A stretch of DNA of 64,000 nucleotides, taken from positions 2,790,001-2,854,000 of the forward strand of contig NZ_CP021377.1 in assembly GCF_002157895.1 (NCBI RefSeq), given 5' to 3'. Position numbers and translations under genes: made by a program. This stretch comes from Oceanisphaera profunda. GTDB lineage: Bacteria > Pseudomonadota > Gammaproteobacteria > Enterobacterales > Aeromonadaceae. The notes beneath the pieces were generated by a model. It was not told the origin of the DNA and ran no database searches. It was given only the letters and a program-made list of their open reading frames with translations. Positions 19,538 to 26,944 of the stretch are shown here, piece by piece. Each line of letters starts with the position of its first letter. The first letter of the stretch is position 1.

Positions 19538-20515
19538 ATGCTGATGTCTATTGCCGCCATCGTAGTGGGATTGGCTATTTTGGTGTGGAGTGCCGACCGC
19601 TTCGTAGACGGTGCCTCGGCCACGGCCCGTTATGCCGGCATGCCGCCGTTATTGATTGGTATGGTGATTGTGGGTTTTGGTACCTCAGCGCCAGAAATCG
19701 TAGTGTCGGTGATATCAGCACTGCAAGGTAATCCGGGCTTAGCCTTGGGTAATGCCTATGGCTCCAACATTGCCAATATCGGCTTGATTTTGGGCGTTAC
19801 GGCACTGATCAGCCCCATCATGGTGCACTCCCAAGTGCTGCGCAAAGAGCTACCGGTTTTACTCGCGGTCACCTTGCTGTCGTTGGCACTGGTGTGGAAC
19901 GGCATGCTCACGCGTACCGATGCCATCATCTTGCTGGTGGTGTTTGTGCTGTTTATGGGCTGGAGCATTAAGCAGGGCATGAAAAAGCCTGCCGACAGTT
20001 TGTCTGGCGATGAAGCAGAGGCGCTGGAAGAGAACACCATGAGCGCTAAAACGGCGTTGTTTTGGTTGGTGGTAGGCTTGTTACTGCTGGTGGCCAGCTC
20101 TCGGTTGTTGGTGTGGGGCGCGGTAGACATTGCCCAAGCATTTGGCGTCAGTGATTTAATTATCGGCCTCACCATAGTGGCCATCGGTACCTCGCTGCCC
20201 GAGCTGGCTTCTTCCATCGCCGCTATTCGTAAAAATCAGCATGACTTAGCCATCGGTAACGTGATTGGCTCTAACTTATTTAATACCTTAGCGGTAGTGG
20301 GCTTGGCGGGGGTGATCAGCCCAATGTCAGTGGCCAGTGAAGTGATCAGCCGTGACTTTATGGTGATGATAGGTCTGACCTTATCGCTGTTTGTACTGGG
20401 TTATGGCTTTAAAGGCCGACCAGGGCGCATTAATCGTTATGAAGGCGCGCTCTTATTGGCCATTTATCTGGCTTACACCGGTTGGCTGGCGCAAGGGGTG
20501 ATCAACGCCGCTTAA
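19538..20515 (+). CDS. yrbG: Calcium/sodium antiporter, YrbG-type CaCA family
   Basis: Inner-membrane cation exchanger with the inverted alpha-repeat pair GTSAPEIV (48-55) and GTSLPELASS, each preceded by a Gly-rich hydrophobic helix; about ten membrane segments. The ATG at 19538 follows AAGGAG by 7 bases and gives 325 residues, the same as E. coli YrbG. The in-frame extension from 19358 runs back through the riboswitch-like leader and is not credible. A Mn2+-responsive leader would suggest that the transported ion includes Mn2+; this is inference. Confidence 0.93.
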   Translation: MLMSIAAIVVGLAILVWSADRFVDGASATARYAGMPPLLIGMVIVGFGTSAPEIVVSVISALQGNPGLALGNAYGSNIANIGLILGVTALISPIMVHSQVLRKELPVLLAVTLLSLALVWNGMLTRTDAIILLVVFVLFMGWSIKQGMKKPADSLSGDEAEALEENTMSAKTALFWLVVGLLLLVASSRLLVWGAVDIAQAFGVSDLIIGLTIVAIGTSLPELASSIAAIRKNQHDLAIGNVIGSNLFNTLAVVGLAGVISPMSVASEVISRDFMVMIGLTLSLFVLGYGFKGRPGRINRYEGALLLAIYLAYTGWLAQGVINAA

Positions 20516-20561
20516 TGTTTATTTTCGATTAAACTTAAACTTAAACTTAAAGTTAAAAGAC

Positions 20562-20590
20562 TCAGACCCAGCTTAATGCTGGGTCTTTTT
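20562..20590 (+). terminator. Terminator after yrbG
   Basis: AGACCCAGC-TTAAT-GCTGGGTCT followed by TTTTG. It is preceded by an AAACTT hexamer repeat (about four copies, 20528-20552). Confidence 0.85.
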
Positions 20591-20648
20591 GCTTAAAGCG
20601 CGCTGAGTTTTATATCTAAGATCAACCTGGCAAAGACAACACTCTGTC

Positions 20649-21400
20649 CTTGCGAGGAGTGCAACGACGCGGCAATCCATGGTTGGGACCCTGTGCAGGC
20701 GTGCAGAATGGATTGCCGCGCTGCGCTCGCAAAGACGGCATAAGGGCATAACACACCAGCTTCTTGGTTGTCATACCGGGCGAGATCCGGTATCTCGCAC
20801 TTGGTACTAAAACCAAAACGAGATCCTGACGTGCGTCAGGATGACGGCATAAAAAAGGCCAGAGCCCCATCCCTTTGTCCTTGCGAGGAGTGTAACGACG
20901 CGGCAATCCATGGTTGGGATCCTGTGCAGGCGTGCAGAATGGATTGCCGCGCTGCGCTCGCAAGACGGAATAAGGGCATAACACACCAGTTTCTTGGCCG
21001 TCATACCGGGCGAGATCCGGTATCTCGCACTTGGTACTAAAACCAAAACGAGATCCTGACGTGCGTCAGGATGACGGCATAAAAAAGGCCAGAACCAAAC
21101 CCCTTCGTCCTTGCGAGGAGTGCAACGACGCGGCAATCCATGGTTATGTACCGCGCCGCTGTAGCGTGGATTGCCGCGCTACGCTCGCAATGAACAGAAT
21201 AAGGGCATAACACACCAGTTTCTTGGCCGTCATACCGGACGAGATCCGGTATCTCGCACTTGGTACTAAAACTAAAACTAAAACGAGATCCTGACGTGCG
21301 TCAGGATGACGGCATAAAAAAGGCCAGAGCCCAACCCTAACCTTGGTCCTTGCGAGGAGTGCAACGACGCGGCAATCCACGGTTATCTACTGCGGTGCCG
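20649..21400. repeat. Tandem array 1 of the 230-bp composite repeat (modules A-B-C)
   Basis: Module A begins at 20649, 20880, 21110 and 21349 (last copy truncated), and module C at 20820, 21050 and 21285. This gives a period of about 230 bp. Each monomer is module A, a linker CATAACACACCAG, module B, TTGGTACTAAAACC, module C and CATAAAAAAGGCCAGA. The third period is lengthened by an extra ACTAAA. Modules are palindromic and would form strong hairpins in RNA or single-stranded DNA. Apparent ORFs across this array are translations of the repeat. The same monomer recurs near 45.7 kb, 51.9 kb and 55.3 kb. Confidence 0.93.
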
Positions 21401-21522
21401 GGCGTGAGTTTAACATTGATTTAGCGGTGACATAGTCGCAGAATGAGTCTAATAACATCCTGATTTTTTTACATAAAAAGGGCATGTGGCCCTCTAAATA
21501 AACAATATAAGCAGAGATAAAT

Positions 21523-21888
21523 ATGAAACATCGATTACTGTTATCAGGCTTAGGTGTATTGCTGGCACTGAGCGGTTGTTCAGAGCCCGCCACAGAGGTG
21601 GCCTGTGATGCCCCCGCAACCATAAAATTAGTGAAAGAGTCGGTCAATTCCGTCTTGTTAATGCAGACTGGCGCAGACGACAGCGTAGAGTTTGCTTATG
21701 AGTTAACGGCCATCGACACCCAAGAGACGAACACCGAAACTGGTGCCTTAGTCTGCAGCGCAGACTTAGCCGTGACCATTAAAGATGAAAACCTGAACGA
21801 CACGCTTAATACGGCCATTAACTATAGCGTTGAGCTCAACGAAGCAGATAAAACGCTCTATGTTAAGGTGTTTGAAAACACACCTTAA
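21523..21888 (+). CDS. Small predicted lipoprotein
   Basis: A 121-residue protein with a lipoprotein signal, MKHRLLLSGLGVLLALSGC, lipidated Cys at 19. The mature part has two further Cys and an acidic, Thr-rich beta-like composition. I recognise no domain. An SD-like AGAGATAA lies before the ATG. It sits between the repeat array and the serine hydrolase gene. Probably outer-membrane anchored (Ser-Glu after Cys, no Asp +2); function unknown. Confidence 0.75.
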   Translation: MKHRLLLSGLGVLLALSGCSEPATEVACDAPATIKLVKESVNSVLLMQTGADDSVEFAYELTAIDTQETNTETGALVCSADLAVTIKDENLNDTLNTAINYSVELNEADKTLYVKVFENTP

Positions 21889-22159
21889 AATTGATAATTG
21901 TTAATTACGCAGCAAGGTTAGCAACGGCATGTTTGTTAATCAGAATGTAAAAAAGCTGCGGTTTTTATTGTTAAGGGGTGAATCTAACCCTTAGGCACTC
22001 ACCTCAAACTCAATCATTTCGAACTTACCCACCCCTAGCTCACTCAAAATGGGCGAGCTTATTTTTATGTTGGCACTACCTTAAGGTAAGCTGACTCCAG
22101 TGCCATCCAAGAGGTGGCGCTACCTTTAACCACGGATTAAGCCCTCAGCAGGAGCGCTA
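21889..22159. other. Intergenic region with small palindromes
   Basis: Contains the 12-bp palindrome TACCTTAAGGTA (22077-22088) and a partly related AGTGCCATCC...GGTGGCGCTACC pair. Probably the promoter of the serine hydrolase gene. No gene seen. Confidence 0.4.
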
Positions 22160-23551
22160 ATGAGCGAATTAAAGCCCAGTCAAACATCAGTTCAGAACAG
22201 ATCAACCCGCGGCGCTAAGCGTCGTTTTGGCTTAGCATTATTACCCGCGTTAGTGCTAAGTACGGGGGCGCAGGCCATTGCCACCGCCCCCGTGATTGCC
22301 ACGCCCGCCTTATTGTCTGCCCAAGACAGTGACCCTAATAAAATGGGCTGGATGCAGGGTTTTCCACCAGCGTCAGATAAACGCATAAAAGCGGCCGATG
22401 GCTCTTTTTTTACCTTTCCAGCACTGCGCTATAGCGTAAGCCACATGCGCCAATTTATGCCCACCGTTGAAGTCTCTCGGGGCATAGGTGCGCCATTGCC
22501 ACTGCCTGTCTCCAAAAAGTTAGACGCGGCCATCGATAATCTGAAATTTACTCCTTGGGACAGCAAGCAATCCATGAGTTTTGCCGACTCGCTAGCCAAC
22601 AATTACACCGACGGCATGCTGATTCTGCATAAAGGAGAAGTGGTTTATGAGCGCTATTTTGGTGCCTTAGCAGAAAACAAAAAGCATGCGGCCATGTCGG
22701 TTACTAAATCTTTTACTGGCACTTTAGCGGCCATCTTGGTTGCCGAAGGTGTGCTGGATTCGAATAAAAAAGTTGCCGAATACGTGCCAGAGCTTAAAGA
22801 CTCCGCCTTTGGTGATGCCACAGTGCGCCAAGTGATGGACATGACCACCGGCCTGCAATACAGCGAAGACTATGCAGATCCTAATGCCGAAATTTGGGCT
22901 TATTCCGCAGCAGGTAATCCTCTGCCTAAACCCGAAGGTTATACAGGCCCAGTCGGCTATTTTGAATACTTGATGCAGGTGAAAAAGCAGGGCGAGCACG
23001 GCGACGCTTTTGGCTATAAAACCATTAACAGCGATGCGCTGGGCTGGGTTATTTCACGGGTCACGGATAAGTCGGTGGCGGAGCTGTTATCGGAGAAAAT
23101 CTGGCAGCGTTTGGGTATGGAGCAAGACGCCTATTATCAGGTGGATGAGCTGGGTATTCCGTTCGCCGGTGGTGGTTTAAGCGCGGGCCTGCGTGATATG
23201 GCGCGCTTTGGTGAGCTTATTCGTAACCAAGGCCAGTGGCAGGGCGAGCAAATTATACCCGCCGCCGCCATTAAAGATATTCAACAAGGCGGTGATCCAG
23301 AGGACTTTGCCAAGGCTAACTATCGCCAACTTGAGGGCTGGTCCTATCGAGATATGTGGTGGGTGACGCACAATAAAAACGGAGCCTTTGCCGCCCGTGG
23401 CGTGCATGGCCAAACCATTTACATCGATCCTACCGCCGAGATGGTTCTGGTACGCTTTGCGTCCCATCCGGTAGCCGGCAATGGCGCCAACGATGGCACT
23501 TCATTACCCGCCTACCAAGCAGTGGCCGATTACTTGATGAAAAAGAATTAA
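22160..23551 (+). CDS. Serine hydrolase, beta-lactamase/class C family
   Basis: Exported 463-residue hydrolase of the penicillin-binding-protein/esterase fold. The nucleophile motif SxxK is S180-V-T-K183 in AAMSVTKSF. FGYKTINSDALGW carries the Tyr of the second motif, and HGQT near residue 415 is in the position of the KTG/HxG box. The N-terminus has a RSTRGAKRRFG basic stretch before a hydrophobic run, perhaps a long Sec signal. Many relatives are esterases or 6-aminohexanoate-dimer-hydrolase-like, so antibiotic resistance should not be assumed. Confidence 0.88.
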   Translation: MSELKPSQTSVQNRSTRGAKRRFGLALLPALVLSTGAQAIATAPVIATPALLSAQDSDPNKMGWMQGFPPASDKRIKAADGSFFTFPALRYSVSHMRQFMPTVEVSRGIGAPLPLPVSKKLDAAIDNLKFTPWDSKQSMSFADSLANNYTDGMLILHKGEVVYERYFGALAENKKHAAMSVTKSFTGTLAAILVAEGVLDSNKKVAEYVPELKDSAFGDATVRQVMDMTTGLQYSEDYADPNAEIWAYSAAGNPLPKPEGYTGPVGYFEYLMQVKKQGEHGDAFGYKTINSDALGWVISRVTDKSVAELLSEKIWQRLGMEQDAYYQVDELGIPFAGGGLSAGLRDMARFGELIRNQGQWQGEQIIPAAAIKDIQQGGDPEDFAKANYRQLEGWSYRDMWWVTHNKNGAFAARGVHGQTIYIDPTAEMVLVRFASHPVAGNGANDGTSLPAYQAVADYLMKKN

Positions 23552-23731
23552 TGACTAAAGATTTCTTCGCCACGGAATAACACGGAATAACACGGAAAAA
23601 TTAAGATTGAGATAGAGAGCGAATCTTTATAAGTAAGGTCTTACAAAAATACTCTTTTTCTAATCCTTGTTTATCTTCGTCCGTGTATTCCGTGGCAAAA
23701 AAGATATTTCTATCACTTAAGAGGAAAAATT
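23552..23731. repeat. Module D inverted pair
   Basis: GCCACGGAATAACACGGAA near 23569 and CCGTGTATTCCGTGGCAAAA near 23681 face each other across about 110 bases, the best-preserved inverted module D unit in the window. The hdhA ribosome-binding site AAGAGGAAAA lies just beyond. Confidence 0.8.
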
Positions 23732-24508
23732 ATGAACACAGCAAGCTTGTTTGATCTCAACGGTAAAGTGGCGATTATCACCGGTGGTGCCAAGGGCATT
23801 GGTAAAGGTTGCAGCCAGATGCTGGCCGCCCACGGCGCCAGCGTGGTGATTGCCGACTTTAACCTAGATGCCGCCGAAGAAACCGCCGAGCTTATCCGCC
23901 AAGAAGGTGGCAAGGCTAAAGCCATGGCATGTAATGTGTTGGAAGACGGTGACTTAACCGGCTTAGTTGATGCCACCTTGGCCGAGTTTGGTCAGATCAA
24001 TATTCTAGTCAACAACGTAGGCGGCGGTGGTGCCGGTCGTGAAAGCCCTGCCACGTTAACCGTAGAGCAGTTTGCCCATACCTTTCAGCTGAACGTGTTT
24101 AGCAATTGGCGACTCGCTCAGTTGTGCGCGCCGCACATGGAAACCGCCGGTTATGGCTCTATCATCAATATGTCATCGATGAGCTCCATAAATAAAAGCC
24201 CAGCCATTAGTGCTTATGCCTCGTCTAAAGCGGCCATTAACCACATGACCGCTAACCTTGCCTTCGACTACGGCCCAGCGGGTATTCGCGTTAACGCCGT
24301 AGGCCCAGGTGCGGTAAGAACTGATGCGCTGGCGTCCGTATTAACCCCAGAAATCGAAGCCACCATGCTCTCGCATACGCCCATTAAGCGTTTAGGTGAG
24401 CCAGAAGATATCGCCGGTGCCGTATTGTACTTTGCCGCCCCCATCTCTAAATGGGTAAGTGGCCAAGTGTTATTTGTAAACGGCGGCGGCGTACAAACGC
24501 TGGATTAA
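23732..24508 (+). CDS. hdhA: Short-chain dehydrogenase similar to 7-alpha-hydroxysteroid dehydrogenase
   Basis: NAD(P)-dependent SDR oxidoreductase of 258 residues. Cofactor loop TGGAKGIGKG (17-26), NNVGGGG, catalytic Ser in NMSSMSS and YASSKAA (Tyr-x-x-x-Lys) are intact. The C-terminal half (TPEIEATMLSHTPIKRLGEPEDIAGAVLY, read in two pieces) is strikingly close to E. coli HdhA. The natural substrate in a marine bacterium need not be a bile acid. Its last 100 bases were copied to 25544-25584 (see findings). Confidence 0.87.
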   Translation: MNTASLFDLNGKVAIITGGAKGIGKGCSQMLAAHGASVVIADFNLDAAEETAELIRQEGGKAKAMACNVLEDGDLTGLVDATLAEFGQINILVNNVGGGGAGRESPATLTVEQFAHTFQLNVFSNWRLAQLCAPHMETAGYGSIINMSSMSSINKSPAISAYASSKAAINHMTANLAFDYGPAGIRVNAVGPGAVRTDALASVLTPEIEATMLSHTPIKRLGEPEDIAGAVLYFAAPISKWVSGQVLFVNGGGVQTLD

Positions 24509-24525
24509 GCAAACACGAGTAAACA

Positions 24526-24556
24526 AAACGGCGTGCTCAATAAGCACGCCGTTTTT
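24526..24556 (+). terminator. Terminator after hdhA
   Basis: A 12-bp stem AAACGGCGTGCT/AGCACGCCGTTT with a 5-base loop, ending in a T run. Confidence 0.9.
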
Positions 24557-24653
24557 ATTCGCCTTCGTCACATTGTTCTGTGATAAAGGACTACACAAGA
24601 TTTAATCGAAGTTGCGGTTGTGTGATCGGATGGAAAATATCATACCTACGACT

Positions 24654-24956
24654 TTAAAAATTGAAGCCGATATGTTTACCGGTAGGTAGCTCAATATCTA
24701 TTCGCATCTTGCCACCGGCAGCTTCAACATAGCGCTTCATGCTGGAGATCTTCATATCGGCCCCACGTTGTTCAAGAGCCGCAACAGAAGGCTGGCTGAT
24801 CCCCATAGCGGCGGCGAGCTCAGCTTGTGACATAGCCAATTCCTCTCGAACAGCCTGAATTTTCACTTCAATCAGCATTTTGTCAGCTGTTTTTTCGATA
24901 CGATCTCGGCTTTTGGTGGATCGTGAGGCCAGCATATCGCTCAGTTTTCTTGCCAT
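24654..24956 (-). CDS. higA: HigA-like antitoxin, XRE family
   Basis: A 100-residue DNA-binding antitoxin. The helix-turn-helix spans about residues 38-62 (AMSQAELAAAMGISQPSVAALEQR), followed by the MKRYVEAAGGKMRIDIEL segment typical of HigA/RHH-like XRE antitoxins that ends in a beta strand. It lies 11 bases downstream of the toxin gene, the reversed (toxin first) order that defines higBA. It would bind and neutralise HigB and repress the operon at the palindrome upstream. Confidence 0.88.
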   Translation of the reverse strand: MARKLSDMLASRSTKSRDRIEKTADKMLIEVKIQAVREELAMSQAELAAAMGISQPSVAALEQRGADMKISSMKRYVEAAGGKMRIDIELPTGKHIGFNF

Positions 24957-24967
24957 TGGACGCCTCC

Positions 24968-25315
24968 TTAGCGTTTTAATGTCGCCAGGTGTCTGGCGTA
25001 TTCTTTATCTGCTATTGGTATCATTTTTTTGTAGAAGCGTTTTTCATCTCCCACCTTGTTATCGGCACACAGAATTATAGCGGTGCGGGCTGGATCAAAA
25101 GCGAAAAATGCTCTTAGCGGACCTCCCATATGCTGAATTCGCAGTTCCTTCATATTGAGGTATGCAGACGCATTAACCGTATCTACCAAGGGGCGACCGG
25201 TACTGGGGCCACCCTTTTGTAATGCAAGCATACCAGCCAAGACTTTTTCCTGAGTTGGTTCATCTTGCGCATCAAACCACTCGTCAAATAGGTCTGTGGT
25301 TTCAACTTCCCACAT
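24968..25315 (-). CDS. higB: HigB-like toxin, RelE/ParE superfamily (Gp49 type)
   Basis: A 115-residue putative ribosome-dependent mRNA endonuclease. The start WEVETTDLFDEWFDAQD, the LKELRIQHMGGPLRAFFAFDP-like core (seen as MKELRIQHMGG) and RFYKKMIPIADKEYARHL at the end are typical of phage-derived Gp49/HigB toxins. First gene of a two-gene operon with the XRE antitoxin. Upstream is a perfect inverted repeat at 25333-25352. Base composition and position suggest recent insertion behind hdhA. Confidence 0.88.
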   Translation of the reverse strand: MWEVETTDLFDEWFDAQDEPTQEKVLAGMLALQKGGPSTGRPLVDTVNASAYLNMKELRIQHMGGPLRAFFAFDPARTAIILCADNKVGDEKRFYKKMIPIADKEYARHLATLKR

Positions 25316-25332
25316 CGTATGATCTCGGTGTT

Positions 25333-25352
25333 ATATAGACTGTAGTCTATAT
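25333..25352. promoter_or_regulatory. Operator palindrome of higBA
   Basis: ATATAGACT-GT-AGTCTATAT, a perfect 9-bp inverted repeat with a 2-base spacer, 17 bases before the higB start codon. Position and symmetry fit autorepression by a HigA dimer. Confidence 0.8.
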
Positions 25353-25543
25353 TGAGGGGGTTGCAAAAGATATGCAATAAGAGAAAGGAATTAGATAGCC
25401 CATGGGGTGCAGTGAGGCAGGATAAAAACTCTGCTCGGGAATGCTGGCGCCGTGTAACGGATCTGGTCGATCGATGTTCCACGCTCTGCGGCCAAGGCAC
25501 ACATCCATGCAGGAGCATAGATGCAAAGTGTTTTGGATTTGAA
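25353..25543. other. Unassigned stretch between higBA operator and the hdhA duplicate
   Basis: About 190 bases without similarity to the repeat modules. Short ORFs cross it on both strands, but none has a recognisable domain or ribosome-binding site. It may be part of the DNA that arrived with higBA. Confidence 0.4.
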
Positions 25544-25584
25544 ACTTTGCCGCCCCCATCTCTAAATAGGTAAGCGGCCAAGTG
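25544..25584 (+). pseudogene. Duplicated fragment of the hdhA 3' end
   Basis: These 41 bases match hdhA at 24429-24469 with two mismatches (ATGGGTAAGTGG against ATAGGTAAGCGG). The copy is in the same orientation and ends abruptly at a module E repeat. Together with the intact gene it brackets higBA, like a scar of insertion or of a partial duplication. Confidence 0.9.
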
Positions 25585-25610
25585 CTCGGCGCCAAGCACC
25601 AAGCTAAACC

Positions 25611-25643
25611 AAAACGCCGAACCCGCAAGTTCGGCGTTTTTTT
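25611..25643. terminator. Hairpin terminator beyond the hdhA fragment
   Basis: AACGCCGAAC/GTTCGGCGTT stem with six-base loop followed by TTTTTTC on the plus strand. No complete plus-strand gene precedes it, so it may be a relic or belong to an inserted unit. Confidence 0.7.
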
Positions 25644-26054
25644 CTGCCGTCATCCTGAACTCGATTCAGGATTTTTTTTTAGGTTTGTGTAGAGGCCGCT
25701 TTAGCTGGCCGGTGGCGCGCAGCGGCACTGTCTTCCTGACGCAGGTCAGGATCTCTGAGTTGATACGAACATAACCGGCCGAATCAATTAGCCTCTACCC
25801 AAGACATATGGTTTTTGTAGGCGAACACTTGTTCTCGCATTATGCCGCAGGCGTAAATCTTTAACCCATCCAGCTACGCTGGCCCCGCGAACAAGTTGCG
25901 GGCTACAAAGACGAGTTTATGTTTCAGCCGTCTTCCTGATGAAAATCAGGATCTCGCACTTATGCCGTCATCCTGATGACCATCAGGATCTAGTTTTTAG
26001 GTTTTAAACATACCCATCCAGCTACGCTGGCCTGACGAATTATCAGCAAGTGCC
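25644..26054. repeat. Mosaic of modules C and F
   Basis: Module C variants at about 25648, 25733, 25929 and 25967, two of them with CCTGATG...CATCAGG arms. Module F covers 25817-25912, with GCGAACACTTGTTCTCGCAT, CCAGCTACGCTGGC and GCGGGCTACAAA. No gene seen. Confidence 0.75.
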
Positions 26055-26396
26055 TCAATCGGCGCTAAACATTAGCTGATAAGGGCGGGCGAGGGCGGTG
26101 CTAATATCGGCCACCGCAAACACCTTAAAAAATTCGGTAAAACGACGACCTTCAAACCAAATCTGCACCACTGGTAACGCCATAATACCTTGCTGAGCGC
26201 ACAAAGCGCTGCCCGTGGTTTGGCAGTCGACATAGCAGGCCTGCATAAGCGGAAACTGCTCGGCCAGCAGTCGTTGCAGCTGAGGCTTTAGCGTCTGACA
26301 CACACCGCAGTCCTCCCCGCCATACAGTACTAGCACTGCCGAATGCTCGGCCAACAAAGCAGCTAATTGTTCCTTACTCGTCACACATTGCATCAC
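26055..26396 (-). CDS. Thioredoxin-fold protein with CGVC motif
   Basis: A 113-residue cytosolic thioredoxin-like protein. The redox motif is C30-G-V-C33 in GGEDCGVCQTLKPQL, and the cis-proline is in MALPVVQIW. There are three additional Cys. The canonical WCGPC is not kept, so it may act as a specialised reductase or a non-redox thioredoxin-fold protein. Isolated between repeat blocks; start codon ATG at 26396 or 26393 (adjacent Met codons). Confidence 0.85.
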   Translation of the reverse strand: MMQCVTSKEQLAALLAEHSAVLVLYGGEDCGVCQTLKPQLQRLLAEQFPLMQACYVDCQTTGSALCAQQGIMALPVVQIWFEGRRFTEFFKVFAVADISTALARPYQLMFSAD

Positions 26397-26929
26397 TTAA
26401 AAAGCCTCTAAATTAAGTTTGGTGTTGATTGTGCTCTTAAACCGCCAACTACGCTGGCCAAAGCGTGGGGCTATACGGGTGGGTTTATGTTTCAGCCGTC
26501 ATGCTGTACTTGATTCAGTAACGGTATGACGGCAAAGAGCGGTGTGTTGTTTCAGCTGTCATCCTGACGCACGTCAGGATCTCGCTTTAGTTTTAAGAGC
26601 AAAGAGCGAGATACCGAGGCCGTCATGCTGATACTGAATCAAGTTCAGCATGACGAAAATTCAGTACCGGTATGACGGCAAAGGGCAGTGGTTTTGTAGG
26701 CGAACACTTGTTCTCGCATTATGCCGCAGGCGTAAATCTTTAATACTATCCAGCTACGCTGGCCCCGCGAAGTCCTCTTTACCAAAGAGACGGCGGGCTA
26801 CAAAAGACTGCGGGCTACAAAACACGACGTTTCACAAAAATACCGGCTACAAGAACGCGCCTGTTATAGATCCCAGCCCCCAGCACGGCATTTTTCGCCA
26901 ACTAACATAGGCTCAGTGTAAGCATATAA
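26397..26929. repeat. Mosaic of modules B, C and F
   Basis: Module C at about 26560-26583, module B at about 26604-26680 (AGCGAGATACCGAGG and GTATGACGGC), module F at 26696-26815, which repeats the block at 25817 almost base for base. No gene is supported; the ORF across it is repeat translation. Confidence 0.75.
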
Positions 26930-26944
26930 ATGGAGGACTTGCCT

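Noticed and set aside
20622-21380. Four overlapping ORFs on both strands with RAQRGNPFC- and CRHPDARQDL-like translations
   Set aside because: They are translations of the 230-bp palindromic repeat; the same peptides appear at 45.6-46.3, 51.8-52.1 and 55.3-55.6 kb, and none has a ribosome-binding site.
20649-21400. Possible CRISPR array
   Set aside because: The period is 230 bases, the whole unit including the would-be spacers is repeated, and no cas gene is present.
24600-25600. higBA as an integron cassette with attC sites
   Set aside because: No inverted core-site pair (GTTRRRY/RYYYAAC) with the required spacing was found at the edges; the duplicated hdhA fragment explains the boundary better.
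25183-25653. Minus-strand 156-residue ORF and plus-strand 73-residue ORF around the higBA promoter
   Set aside because: They run through the operator, the hdhA fragment and a terminator, and show no domain.
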